NCBI GenBank assembly: GCA_022072455.1 | Contig: JAJVHY010000010.1 | Span: forward strand, 1 to 64,000 | DNA from: Verrucomicrobiia bacterium | GTDB taxonomy: Bacteria; Verrucomicrobiota; Verrucomicrobiia; Palsa-1439 | DNA length: 64,000 bases | Direction of reading: 5' to 3' | In this document: one piece after another, positions 1 to 7,839 of the stretch | How the letters are laid out: each line of letters starts with the position of its first letter | How positions within the stretch are numbered: the first letter of the stretch is position 1 | The notes under the pieces: generated by a model | Database searches by the model: none | The model's input: only the letters and a program-made list of their open reading frames with translations | What the model was told of the DNA's origin: nothing | Made by a program: the position numbers and the translations under genes

Positions 1-39
1 CAGTTCGGCCACGTCAATGCTATGCTTCTGCCGGGTCAT
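1..39 (-). CDS. 5' end of an unidentified gene running off the left edge
   Basis: Only the first 13 codons are inside the window, reading MTRQKHSIDVAEL. An AAGGAG ribosome binding site lies at 49-54 on the same strand, nine bases before the ATG, which is good spacing and is the main reason to believe the start. The product cannot be identified from so few residues. Confidence 0.4.
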   Translation of the reverse strand, partial: MTRQKHSIDVAEL

Positions 40-138
40 GGATTGGTTCTCCTTGTGTTTGTTGTTTGGCTAGCAGGGAGAACTACCATGACCCTTCTAT
101 TTGCTGAACCTTTCAGACACTACCCTGCTACGCCACGG

Positions 139-160
139 CTATGCCACGGGAGAAGTGGAA
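139..160. repeat. short copy of a mosaic intergenic repeat
   Basis: The block CTATGCCACGGGAGAAGTGG is repeated at 3480-3501, where it follows directly on another repeat unit (3411-3480). The flanks differ, so these are pieces of a larger mosaic repeat family. Confidence 0.6.
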
Positions 161-235
161 TTTGGAGTTGGGGCCGGTATGAGGCGGGGTGGGGAATCGA
201 CGGGAGTGCGAGCGGAGTTGGGCAGGACGGCAAAT

Positions 236-326
236 CGGCTTGGCTTCCGGCAGCGTAAACGTAGAATCACGGGCGTGGACAGGAGTCAGAAAGCGGCAGC
301 CAGTATCGACGCCGACGCGAAACCCG
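236..326 (+). repeat. 91-bp direct repeat, copy 1, leading into a glnS fragment
   Basis: This block, beginning CGGCTTGGCTTCCGGC, matches 2110-2200 at most positions and with no length change. In both places it runs straight into the 3' end of a glutaminyl-tRNA synthetase gene, so the duplicated unit includes the repeat plus that gene fragment. The sequences upstream of the two copies are unrelated. Confidence 0.8.
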
Positions 327-337
327 CCGCCGCCGGC

Positions 338-571
338 GACTTCAAAAAGAACATTAACCCGCACAGCCTCGAAGTCGTCACCGCCAAGTGCGAGCCGTCA
401 CTTCGTGACTGGAGACTGGAGACTTGTTATCAGTTTGAACGGCTTGGCTATTTCGCCATCGATCCGGACTCCGGCCAATCACCGACCACCGGTAACCGTT
501 CACCAATCTTCAACCGGACGATTACACTGAAAGACACTTGGGCCAAGATTGAGAAGAAAGGAAATCAATGA
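338..571 (+). pseudogene. glnS: glutaminyl-tRNA synthetase, C-terminal fragment (copy 1)
   Basis: The reading frame gives about 77 residues matching the anticodon-binding C-terminal end of GlnRS: NPHSLEVV, EPSLRD, FERLGYFAIDPDS and [17 protein letters not shown] are hallmarks of that family. The catalytic domain (HIGH and KMSKS region) is absent; upstream the frame runs into the 91-bp repeat at 236-326 and unrelated sequence. A full GlnRS is about 550 residues, so this is a remnant. Its TGA overlaps the ATG of the HEAT-repeat gene at 568. It may be transcribed as part of that gene's leader. Identification of the fragment is confident; any function is unknown. Confidence 0.8.
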
Positions 572-1821
572 ACTTTCAAATTTCAAGAGTTGCCTCCTGC
601 GCCCTACCTCGCGTCTTTCGCTTCTTGCTGCTTACATCCTTAATAGCGGTCGCCTTCTCGGTCCGCGCCGACGAATTCGAAGACTGTCTCAAGAAACTGA
701 ACTACCGGTATGACCCGTACGTCCAGCACCCTGAGCATGTACAGGCTGCGGAAGCCTTGGGAAAGTTAAAGGATCCGCGCGCAATTGGGCCGCTAATCAA
801 TTGCCTAAAGTACAACGACAAGGCCTTGCGCGATGCAGCTAGTCGGGCATTGACTGAGATTAACGACCCTCGGGCGGTAGATCCCTTGATAGCCTGCCTG
901 AAGGATAAGAATGAGTACGTGCGTGCAGAGGCTGCGTGGGTGTTGGGAGGCCTTAAAGATCCCCGGGCAGTTGTGCCGCTGATGAACTGCTTAAACGATC
1001 AGGACGGCCTAGTGCGAACGTTAGTCATTATGGCATTGGGCAAGCTTAAGGATCCGCGCGCAATTGGGCCGCTGATGGCCTGCCTGAAGGATCAGGATAA
1101 GCTCGTGCGTGAAAAGGCGGCTGAAGTACTGGGTGATTATGAAGATCCTCGATCAGTTGAGCCCTTCATAAACTGCCTGAAGGACAACAATCCGCGTACG
1201 CGCACCATAGCCGCCACTGTACTGGGCAATCTTAAGGATCCTCGGGCTGTTGAGCCACTGATAGCTTATCTAAAGGATGAGCAACAGGCTGTACGGCGGC
1301 GGACGAAATGGGAGGATTTCCAGCTGGTATTCGATCCTTATTCTGGTCGAAAAATAGCTGCCGAGGCGTTGGGCAAACTCGGTGATAAGCGAGCTATCGA
1401 GCCACTCCGTCTCTGTCTTCCAGATTGGGAGGGAACACGCTATATACGGGCAGCTCTCGACAAGTTAGGCTTCGACTGGCATCCGAAGTCAGAACAAGAG
1501 CAAATCTATTTTTGGTTCTGCAAGAATAATGGAAAAGAAATAAAACAACATTCGACCCAAACGATCCAGATCCTCTCTGCCGACTTGGAATCTGCCGACC
1601 GACTGAAGAGAGAGAATGCGGCAGGCTCTTTCGCCGATAAGCCCTTCCTCCTAGTGGGCAACGCAGAGATTATCGCAAAAATGGTCGAGTTACTTGAGCG
1701 CGAAGGCACCTACAGTTTGGCCTACACATTCTTGAATTCGGGCAACAACGAATTACGAAAGGCTGCGGAGAATTGGGCTGGCAGCCATGGATATAAGGTT
1801 AACACGTTTCGCCTCTATTGA
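568..1821 (+). CDS. exported HEAT-repeat (PBS lyase-like) protein
   Basis: The 417-residue product begins with a signal peptide (hydrophobic stretch at about residues 19-33, predicted cleavage after SVRA). Residues 50 to about 270 are six or seven tandem HEAT/PBS-lyase repeats of about 31 residues with the motif EALGKLKDPRAIGPLIxCLK. The last 130 residues are not repetitive and I do not recognise them. HEAT repeats form a superhelical protein-binding scaffold; the partner cannot be told from here. An AAAGGAAA ribosome binding site precedes the ATG, which overlaps the stop of the glnS fragment in an ATGA. The near-identical repeat units could expand or contract by recombination. Confidence 0.85.
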   Translation: MNFQISRVASCALPRVFRFLLLTSLIAVAFSVRADEFEDCLKKLNYRYDPYVQHPEHVQAAEALGKLKDPRAIGPLINCLKYNDKALRDAASRALTEINDPRAVDPLIACLKDKNEYVRAEAAWVLGGLKDPRAVVPLMNCLNDQDGLVRTLVIMALGKLKDPRAIGPLMACLKDQDKLVREKAAEVLGDYEDPRSVEPFINCLKDNNPRTRTIAATVLGNLKDPRAVEPLIAYLKDEQQAVRRRTKWEDFQLVFDPYSGRKIAAEALGKLGDKRAIEPLRLCLPDWEGTRYIRAALDKLGFDWHPKSEQEQIYFWFCKNNGKEIKQHSTQTIQILSADLESADRLKRENAAGSFADKPFLLVGNAEIIAKMVELLEREGTYSLAYTFLNSGNNELRKAAENWAGSHGYKVNTFRLY

Positions 1822-2199
1822 CTAATAAGGGTCAGACCTTGATTCTTGATGCCGAGTGCTGTGACAGGTAGTTGTGGTCAACTCTGTAAACTGTAAAACC
1901 GAGTGACTATCAGTGCGGTAAGGCAACGCGTTACGGGTGAAACGTTGCGCTCGGATTGGCGATGAAGACGTTGCCGGGAGGGGAATGTCGCCTACAAAGT
2001 GCCCCGACAAGCTGTGAACAACCCATACCAAAACTCCTTGGCGGGACTGGAGATCGCTGATCCGGTCAGGGCGTTCTTCGATTGATGAGGGGCTTGGCGA
2101 GGTGACTATCGGCTTGGCTTCCGGCGACGGAAACGTAAAATGACGGGCGTGGACAGGAGCCAGAAAGCGGCAGCCAGTATCCAACCCGACGCGAAGCCT
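1822..2199. other. gene-free stretch with repeat pieces
   Basis: No convincing gene is present. It contains a partial repeat at 1876-1945 (starting GGTCAACTCTGTAAACTG) that is shared with 3411-3480, and the second copy of the 91-bp repeat at 2110-2200. Confidence 0.6.
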
Positions 2200-2200
2200 G
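2110..2200 (+). repeat. 91-bp direct repeat, copy 2
   Basis: Counterpart of 236-326. It is again followed immediately by a GlnRS C-terminal coding fragment. Confidence 0.8.
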
Positions 2201-2331
2201 AACTCCGGTATCAATTCGAGCGACTCGCCTGCTTCGCCCTCGCCCCTGACACCCAACCCGGTAAGCTGGTGTTCAACCGGACGATTACGCTGAAGGACAC
2301 GTGGGCTAAGGAAGTGAAGAAGGGGAACTGA
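2200..2331 (+). pseudogene. glnS: glutaminyl-tRNA synthetase, C-terminal fragment (copy 2)
   Basis: About 43 residues read [19 protein letters not shown] and then [19 protein letters not shown], the terminal segment of GlnRS. It is shorter than copy 1 and has lost the NPHSLEV part. Its TGA overlaps by one base the ATG of the 20-codon reading frame at 2331. Like copy 1 it sits directly in front of an accessory gene, so two different genes have been joined to the same glnS tail. Confidence 0.75.
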
Positions 2332-2393
2332 TGAACTTCAAGTTTCAAGACCCCGAAGATGCTTTTGGAAAAACAGCAATTTTAGAATTATGA
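2331..2393 (+). CDS. 20-residue leader peptide reading frame
   Basis: This short frame starts MNFKFQD, echoing the MNFQIS start of the HEAT protein at 568 after the other glnS fragment, so the first codons may belong to the duplicated unit. Its start overlaps the glnS fragment stop (TGATG) and its stop overlaps the next gene's start (ATGA). It could couple translation of the downstream gene. It may equally be the broken end of the gene that once followed glnS. Confidence 0.35.
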   Translation: MNFKFQDPEDAFGKTAILEL

Positions 2394-3352
2394 AGCCAGA
2401 AAAGGGATACAGTCTTGAAGTTAATGGTGAATGGGTCGCCCCTAGCTTGTGCATCTCTTGCGGCTGTGATGATGTGGGTAAGTTGATGAGTATGGAGTAT
2501 TCCGCAACTGGAGAGTTCGAAAGCATTTTGGCGGGCACACGGACCACCGTTTCCACGAATGTTCAATTCTATATCTGCCAAGACTGCAAAACAGGAAGCA
2601 CTTCAGCTAAGACCCGCGTCCTGTCCGGTTGCCACGTTCCCTATCAAATCAAGATTGAAAAAACCGGACCGACCAAGCCAGGAACTGTGCTCGTCACGTA
2701 TAGTATCAGAACAGTGAGCCAGAAATGGGCACACGCTTTTTCGAAAAGCTATGGGTTGCAGGCCCAGTTTTATGAGCAAGATATATGGCTTTTTCTGGAC
2801 TGCGATTCCGATCAAAAACCTTGCGAAACCAGCATTGGTTGGTTTACGCAGAGCGATGCTGCGTTGAAAAACTTGTATGAAAAGCATACACTCTATGGCA
2901 GCAAAAAGCGCCAGAGATTTGAGTCGCGGCTGAAAGATGCAGGTCTGGATCATGTGTTCGCCAAGCCGCAGTATGCGACCTTCTTACAAGGAGCTGGGAG
3001 TGTTCGCCACCGATCAGGCTGGATTGCGTTCTGGCTTGCGTTTCCAACAGTTCCGGCTGTGGTTGCAACAGCCGCGCTTTTGTTTGGATTTGTTATTTTG
3101 GGAATTAGCTCTTTCTTCGGATTGGCAGACTACTATTTCCCAAGCTTTCTGCAAACTTCCGAATGGACTGCAAGAAGAGCGGGATTCGATGAATTCAGCA
3201 CTAGGCTTGACGACCGGAATACCATTTTGGGTGGATTTTTGTCCGTATGCGTTTTTCCAGGAATGTTTGTCGCCATTCCTGGGATTTTGGCTTTCGGCTA
3301 TTTTTTCCGCAAGTGGCGGGCGTATCGGCGGCTTGCACCACCTAAAGGTTAA
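2390..3352 (+). CDS. zinc-ribbon-like membrane protein of unknown function
   Basis: The 320-residue product has a CISCGC pair near residue 22 and a CQDC pair near residue 63, which together look like a four-cysteine zinc-binding knuckle. The C-terminal third has two hydrophobic segments, at about residues 215-245 and 280-305, so the soluble part is anchored to the inner membrane. There is no signal peptide. I do not recognise the family. The start is the ATG overlapping the leader frame in an ATGA. A second, unrelated protein with zinc ribbons and two membrane spans lies at 8035-8757. Confidence 0.65.
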   Translation: MKPEKGYSLEVNGEWVAPSLCISCGCDDVGKLMSMEYSATGEFESILAGTRTTVSTNVQFYICQDCKTGSTSAKTRVLSGCHVPYQIKIEKTGPTKPGTVLVTYSIRTVSQKWAHAFSKSYGLQAQFYEQDIWLFLDCDSDQKPCETSIGWFTQSDAALKNLYEKHTLYGSKKRQRFESRLKDAGLDHVFAKPQYATFLQGAGSVRHRSGWIAFWLAFPTVPAVVATAALLFGFVILGISSFFGLADYYFPSFLQTSEWTARRAGFDEFSTRLDDRNTILGGFLSVCVFPGMFVAIPGILAFGYFFRKWRAYRRLAPPKG

Positions 3353-3410
3353 GGGAGCAGTCTATATTGACAACTCCCCGCTCGTTGGGCGTTCTCGCAC
3401 CTGTCATTGG

Positions 3411-3480
3411 GGTCAACTCTGTAAACTGAAAACCAGAGTGACTATCAGTCCGGCAAGGCGGCGAGTTGCGGGCGAACCGC
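3411..3480. repeat. dispersed repeat shared with 1876-1945
   Basis: The two copies share GGTCAACTCTGTAAACTG, then GAGTGACTATCAGT, then a GGCAAGGC-like block, with scattered substitutions and small indels. They are therefore diverged copies rather than a recent duplication. Confidence 0.65.
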
Positions 3481-3513
3481 TATGCCACGGGAGAAGTGGA
3501 AATTGGGCAACAA

Positions 3514-3612
3514 GTTGGAGAGTCGAGGCTGAACTGCAACTGCGTTACATCCTGCAACTTCAACTCGCCCTCGACTCTCCGATGTAAGGTAGGACTGCTT
3601 AGGGAAATTGCA
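3514..3612. repeat. hairpin repeat element (REP/MITE-like), copy 1
   Basis: Inverted arms GGAGAGTCGAGG (3517-3528) and CCTCGACTCTCC (3569-3580) are exact complements, flanked inside by TGCAACT blocks that extend the pairing. A second copy is at 57303-57424 and the left arm recurs at 6633-6668. The size, inverted arms and intergenic location fit a REP/MITE-like element. No transposase or target duplication was identified. Confidence 0.75.
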
Positions 3613-3757
3613 AGGGGGGCGGAACTGGGCGGGTTTGCCGGTCAAAAATTATCGCCGGTCAGGTTGACATCGTTGGATTGCAGATTACTTTAACGTCGTG
3701 TGTAAGGGAGCTGGCGAAGGGTCGTAGCAAATTCTCAACGAGGAGTAACGAAATGCG

Positions 3758-4021
3758 ATGAGTATTAGTTGCCCGGTACCAGACCAGATTCGAGCCCGAG
3801 CCTACCAACTCTTTCGGGAGCGAGGGAGCGAACCCGGCCACGAAATTGACGACTGGTTGCAGGCGGAATACGAGTTGATGCACATCCCGGCGAGCCGGAT
3901 TGTTGAGCAGGATGCCGAAGTAGTGGAAGGAGCAACGCCCTGTAATCTCCGGTTGGTCGGACTGCTCACAGCAATTACCCCTCTGAAGAAACGGCAAGAA
4001 CAGTTTGGCAGTCGAAGGTGA
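3758..4021 (+). CDS. DUF2934 family protein
   Basis: The 87-residue product begins with IRARAYQLFRERGSEPGHEI followed by DDWLQAEYEL, the pattern of the small DUF2934 family (I-R-x-R-A-Y-x-L-W/F ... G-x-x-x-D-W-x-x-A-E). Its function is unknown. A GAGGAG ribosome binding site lies at 3738-3743. The C-terminal 30 residues are outside the domain. The gene stands alone, converging on the amidohydrolase gene. Confidence 0.75.
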   Translation: MSISCPVPDQIRARAYQLFRERGSEPGHEIDDWLQAEYELMHIPASRIVEQDAEVVEGATPCNLRLVGLLTAITPLKKRQEQFGSRR

Positions 4022-4117
4022 ACTTCGGCAGCGCCCCGACAACTACCAGTATTTCTGGGCAGGCAAGTATTCACCCACTCGCTCAGCCTCTCGCCTGCCA
4101 CGAACACCAGCCCTCCA

Positions 4118-4888
4118 TTACGACTTCGGCAGTGCTTCCTGAAGGTTCCTTAAACAGTCGACAGCTTTGGAGATAAACTTCTGAGTATTCTTGAACCCGC
4201 CTGACTTTGCGCCATTCTCCTCATCCATGTATAGAGACCGATTGAGTTCGATCATCACCGAAATCACATGCGGATTCTGCCGGTAATGCTTCATCGGTAC
4301 GATTGACCCAGCAAATGGCCGATTCGTCTCAACCGTCAACCCTTCAGCTCTGAAACACTGGATCAACAAATCGGCAATGTCGCTCGGCGTATGAAAATCA
4401 TCCGTGCCGATGCAAATCTGCGGCCGGACAGAAGATTGATCGAGTTCGTAAGGCAATGCTGCCGACGCGAAGCTGTGGCAGTCCAGAACAAGTGCTACTC
4501 CCGCCTTGTTCAATTCCGCGTCCACCATTTCCGTTAGGCGTTTATGATGCGGGATGTAGTAAGCGTCCAGAAGCGACGCTTTTTCCTGTGGCGTGATCTT
4601 TCGACGCAGCGGGCGACCAGCATGGGTTTTCATGTAGACTGCTCCCATTCCTCGCTTGGCCATTGGCTCGGCATCGTCATCCAAGAACCGTTCCGGATCC
4701 AGAACAAGGCGGCTTACTGGAAAAACCACAGTTGTGTCAGGTGTTGTCAGGCTTCCGCAAAACAACTCATCCGTGTAAGCGTCGGTCATCCGCAATAGTT
4801 CTTGCTCCAGTTCGGCGTCGGTTAGGAGGAATTGATTTCTAACCTCTGCGGGGATTTTACGAGACGCGTGGGGAATATGAAGGATCAT
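4118..4888 (-). CDS. N-formylglutamate amidohydrolase family protein
   Basis: The 256-residue product, read from MILHIPHASRKIP, matches the N-formylglutamate amidohydrolase (FGase/HutG-like) family. Recognisable parts are the N-terminal HIPHAS, DAYTDELF, the VFPVSRLVLDPERF segment, VLDCHSFAS with the metal-binding Asp and His, and NPHVISVMIELNRSLYM near the C-terminus. The family hydrolyses N-formyl-L-glutamate to glutamate and formate, usually in histidine breakdown, but no other hut gene is here. The frame is open up to 4963, which would overlap the Fic gene by 59 bases; the family usually begins at the HIPHAS strand, so 4888 is preferred. Some relatives have unknown substrates. Confidence 0.85.
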   Translation of the reverse strand: MILHIPHASRKIPAEVRNQFLLTDAELEQELLRMTDAYTDELFCGSLTTPDTTVVFPVSRLVLDPERFLDDDAEPMAKRGMGAVYMKTHAGRPLRRKITPQEKASLLDAYYIPHHKRLTEMVDAELNKAGVALVLDCHSFASAALPYELDQSSVRPQICIGTDDFHTPSDIADLLIQCFRAEGLTVETNRPFAGSIVPMKHYRQNPHVISVMIELNRSLYMDEENGAKSGGFKNTQKFISKAVDCLRNLQEALPKS

Positions 4889-4904
4889 GGAGTTGGAGTC
4901 CGGA

Positions 4905-6008
4905 TTACTTTGGTAATCGCAATCGATAACTGGTGCTGCGGCCACCGGCTTCATCCTTGTCAAGGATTTGGCGTTCGAGCAGATCGCTAATATCCCGGAG
5001 CGCCGTATCTTGGGAACATTTGGTCAGTTTGGCCCATTTGGACGACGTGAGTTTGCCCTCAAATCCATCGAGCAAGCGATTGATGACCTCACGCTGGCGG
5101 TCGTTGAACGATTGACCGGCATACGCTTCCCAGAAACGCGCCTTGGTCAGCACGGCTTCCAAGGTTTGCTCCGAACCAACAATGGCGTGTTGCAGACAGT
5201 TCAGATACCACTCGATCCACGGCGTAACATCGAGTGATCCCTTTTGCGATTTCTCCAGTATGTCGTAATACCTATTCCGTTCCTGCTGGATTTGGGCGGA
5301 CAAACTGTAGAAGCGCTGGGCGCTTTGTTCGGCGCGGGCCAACAGCAGATCCCCGAGCGCCCGCGCAATGCGACCGTTGCCGTCTTCGAACGGATGAATC
5401 GTTACAAACCAGAAATGCGCCAACGCCGATTTCACTACAAGGTCGGTTTCAGGGACTGCATTAAACCAGTTGATGAACCCCGTCATCTCCTTGTTGAGCC
5501 GGTCGGAGCTGGGGGCTTCGTAATGCACCTTTTCCCGACCCAGCGGGCCAGACACGACTTGCATCGGGCCACTGCTGGCTGTGCGCCAACCGCCGACGAC
5601 AATCGACTGCATGCCGCTTCGGCCAGTCGGGAACAAGGCTGCATGCCAATCGAACAAGCGTTTCTTCGAGAGGGGCGCGTTATGGTTCCGGGTTGCATCC
5701 AGCATGACTTCGACGATGCCCTCGACATTCCGTCCGACCCGGATCGCACTGCCAACGTCCATGCCCAGTTTTCTAGCGAGGGACGATCGCACCTGTTCGG
5801 GATCCAGTTTTTCGCCCTCGATCTCGCTGGTCTTCATTACATCTTGGGTTAGTGTCGTAAGCGTCGCTTCACCGCGTAGACGGAAGCCCAGTCCTTCCAT
5901 GCGCCCCAGTCGGCGACCTTGTCGATGGCGCACCTCGGCCAGCAGAACAGCCAGTCTTGCCTGATCCCATTGGAACTTCGGCCAGTCGTTGCGCTCATGG
6001 ATGTACAT
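4905..6008 (-). CDS. Fic family protein (DUF4172-Fic), probable AMP transferase
   Basis: The 367-residue product begins MYIHERNDWPKFQWD, typical of the DUF4172 N-terminal domain found on many bacterial Fic proteins. The catalytic Fic motif HPFEDGNGR is at residues 205-213. Residues 60-65, TSEIEG, fit the (S/T)xxxE(G/N) inhibitory motif, so the enzyme is probably self-inhibited (class II). The C-terminal 90 residues contain a winged-helix-like region. Fic enzymes transfer AMP or related groups to hydroxyls of target proteins. The ATG at 6008 follows a GGAG site; an upstream TTG is less likely. It is followed within 20 bases by the amidohydrolase, suggesting co-transcription. Confidence 0.9.
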   Translation of the reverse strand: MYIHERNDWPKFQWDQARLAVLLAEVRHRQGRRLGRMEGLGFRLRGEATLTTLTQDVMKTSEIEGEKLDPEQVRSSLARKLGMDVGSAIRVGRNVEGIVEVMLDATRNHNAPLSKKRLFDWHAALFPTGRSGMQSIVVGGWRTASSGPMQVVSGPLGREKVHYEAPSSDRLNKEMTGFINWFNAVPETDLVVKSALAHFWFVTIHPFEDGNGRIARALGDLLLARAEQSAQRFYSLSAQIQQERNRYYDILEKSQKGSLDVTPWIEWYLNCLQHAIVGSEQTLEAVLTKARFWEAYAGQSFNDRQREVINRLLDGFEGKLTSSKWAKLTKCSQDTALRDISDLLERQILDKDEAGGRSTSYRLRLPK

Positions 6009-6160
6009 AGATAATCTCCGCAATATCTGAGGAGATTATAGCCAGCAATCACCGCACGGCAAGGCTTATTCGCCGCATATCATGCAGTGATTGAACGGAA
6101 TATTAACCGCACTCGGGAAAGCCCTTGCGGGCGATAATTTGGTATTCTGAATCCCAACGC

Positions 6161-6652
6161 ATGCTCCAACCCCATCTCATCGGCGTCATCTCCGACACCC
6201 ATGGCTTGCTGCGCCCCGAGGCCATCAAAGCCCTACATGGCACCGAACTAATCATCCATGCCGGTGACTTCGATAAGCCTGAAATCCTCAGCGAGCTGAA
6301 AAACATCGCTCCCACGCTCGCGGTACGGGGCAACGTCGACCATGGCATCTGGGCTCAGAGTCTCCCACGAACGCGGTCGGTCGAAGTTGGCGGGATTCGG
6401 ATCTACGTCATCCATAATCTCGCCGACCTCAGCATCGATCTGGCGGCTGCAGGATTCACTGCCGTGATCAGCGGACATTCGCACAAGCCCTCGATCACCC
6501 GGAAAGATGGTGTGCTGTACCTGAACCCCGGCAGCGCTGGACCGAAGCGGTTCAAATTACTGCCGAGTGTGTCGCTGCTGCGAGTGACCGGTAATCAGGT
6601 GGAGGTTGAGCTGGTCGAGCTGGATGCGTACAAGTTGGAGAATCGAGGCTAA
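6161..6652 (+). CDS. YfcE-like metallophosphoesterase
   Basis: The 163-residue product is a compact calcineurin-like phosphodiesterase of the MJ0936/YfcE type. The metal-binding motifs are all present: SDTHG (11-15), GDFD (35-38), GNVD (57-60) and GHSH, then LNPGSAGPKR, a signature of this subfamily. Known members hydrolyse small phosphodiesters in the cytoplasm; the natural substrate is usually unknown. Its last codons (KLENRG then TAA) lie inside a copy of the dispersed hairpin repeat at 6633-6668, so the C-terminus is repeat-derived. It overlaps the beta-helix gene by 29 bases and is probably co-transcribed with it. It is divergent from the Fic gene. Confidence 0.9.
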   Translation: MLQPHLIGVISDTHGLLRPEAIKALHGTELIIHAGDFDKPEILSELKNIAPTLAVRGNVDHGIWAQSLPRTRSVEVGGIRIYVIHNLADLSIDLAAAGFTAVISGHSHKPSITRKDGVLYLNPGSAGPKRFKLLPSVSLLRVTGNQVEVELVELDAYKLENRG

Positions 6653-7829
6653 ACTGCAACTCAGGTACCAAACCACTATTGCCTCACTCGCTTGGATCGT
6701 TGCTGTCTTTGCCTCGGCAACCGGCGCCGGTGAGACAGGGCGACTGCTACAAGTTGGACCGGCTCGTGCCTTCAAAACGCCCAGTGCGGCGGCGGCGGTT
6801 GCCAAGGACGGCGATACGATTGAGATCGAGGCGGGCGAATATCCCGGTGACGTCGCCGTCTGGTCGGCGAACCGGTTGACCATTCGGGGTGTGAATGGTG
6901 TGGCGCACTTGGTGGCCAAGGGCAAGAGCGCCCAGCAAAAAGCTATCTGGGTCATTCGTGGGAATGACACGACAATTGAGCATATCGAATTCTCCGGTTG
7001 TCGGGTGCCGGATCACAATGGTGCTGGCATCCGCCAGGAGGGGGCGGGACTCGTCGTGCGGCACTGCAGCTTCCATGACAACGAAGACGGAATTCTCACC
7101 GGAGCTAATCCGAACAGCGATATTCTCATTGAGTACAGCGAGTTTCATCACAACGGGCATGGCGACGGACTTTCGCATAACCTCTACATCGGTAGGGTCA
7201 GGAGTTTTACCATGCAGTTCTGTTGGTCACACCACGCCAGCGTTGGTCACTTGGTGAAGAGTCGGGCCGAGACGAACATCATCCGCTTCAACCGCCTGAT
7301 GGACGAGCAGGCGGGAAACTCCAGCTATGTCATTGATCTGCCCAACGGCGGCAAGAGTTTCATTATCGGCAACCTCATCCAACATGGTCCGCATGCTGAG
7401 AATGGAGTTGCGATCTCGTATGCTGCCGAAGGCGCCAAGAACGCAGTGCAGGCGTTGTACGTGGTGAACAACACCTACGTGAACGAGCGCCCTCACGGAA
7501 GTTTCCTGCGGGTGGCCGGGACGCCTTCGGAGGTGCGGGTTGTCAACAATCTAGTTGTCGGCTCATCGACCGTGTTGAGCGGGTCTGGTGAAACCACTAA
7601 CAATCTGATTACGACAACGCCCGGATTTGTCGATGCCGCCCATTACGATTATCGGCTCACCTCCCAATCACCGGCTCTGGGTGCTGGCATTGATCCCGGT
7701 GTTGTCGGGGATTTCAGCCTGTCGCCGAATTACTACTATCAGCACCCGCTAGGCGGTGTAGCGTGTACTAAAGTTCGCCGACCGAGCGTTGGGGCGTATC
7801 CCGTCGCCGTGGATCCTGCGCCCCGCTGA
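6624..7829 (+). CDS. exported right-handed beta-helix protein
   Basis: The 401-residue product has a signal peptide whose charged n-region (MRTSWRIEAKLQ) comes from the dispersed repeat at 6633-6668 read in a different frame from the preceding gene; the hydrophobic core ends near AVFASATGAG. The body is a run of parallel beta-helix turns rich in the pattern hydrophobic-x-NN, for example TIEHIEFSGC, VVRHCSFHDNEDGI, ILIEYSEFHHNGHG and YVVNNTYVN. Such proteins are pectate-lyase-like polysaccharide binders or degraders; no specific catalytic set was identified. The alternative start TTG at 6606 is less likely. Confidence 0.8.
   Translation: MRTSWRIEAKLQLRYQTTIASLAWIVAVFASATGAGETGRLLQVGPARAFKTPSAAAAVAKDGDTIEIEAGEYPGDVAVWSANRLTIRGVNGVAHLVAKGKSAQQKAIWVIRGNDTTIEHIEFSGCRVPDHNGAGIRQEGAGLVVRHCSFHDNEDGILTGANPNSDILIEYSEFHHNGHGDGLSHNLYIGRVRSFTMQFCWSHHASVGHLVKSRAETNIIRFNRLMDEQAGNSSYVIDLPNGGKSFIIGNLIQHGPHAENGVAISYAAEGAKNAVQALYVVNNTYVNERPHGSFLRVAGTPSEVRVVNNLVVGSSTVLSGSGETTNNLITTTPGFVDAAHYDYRLTSQSPALGAGIDPGVVGDFSLSPNYYYQHPLGGVACTKVRRPSVGAYPVAVDPAPR
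6633..6668. repeat. left part of the hairpin repeat, inside coding sequence
   Basis: The stretch from GTTGGAGAATCGAGGCT to the first CTGCAACT corresponds to the left arm of the repeat at 3514-3612, with one change in the arm (A for G). The right arm is missing. It provides the end of one gene and the signal-peptide start of the next. Confidence 0.65.
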
Positions 7830-7839
7830 TGATCGGCGC

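Larger units (their letters stand above)
3353..3757. other. gene-free stretch built of repeats
   Basis: No gene was found. The stretch is a run of repeat units: 3411-3480 (shared with 1876-1945), 3480-3501 (shared with 139-160) and the hairpin element 3514-3612 (shared with 57303-57424 and, in part, 6633-6668). Confidence 0.7.
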
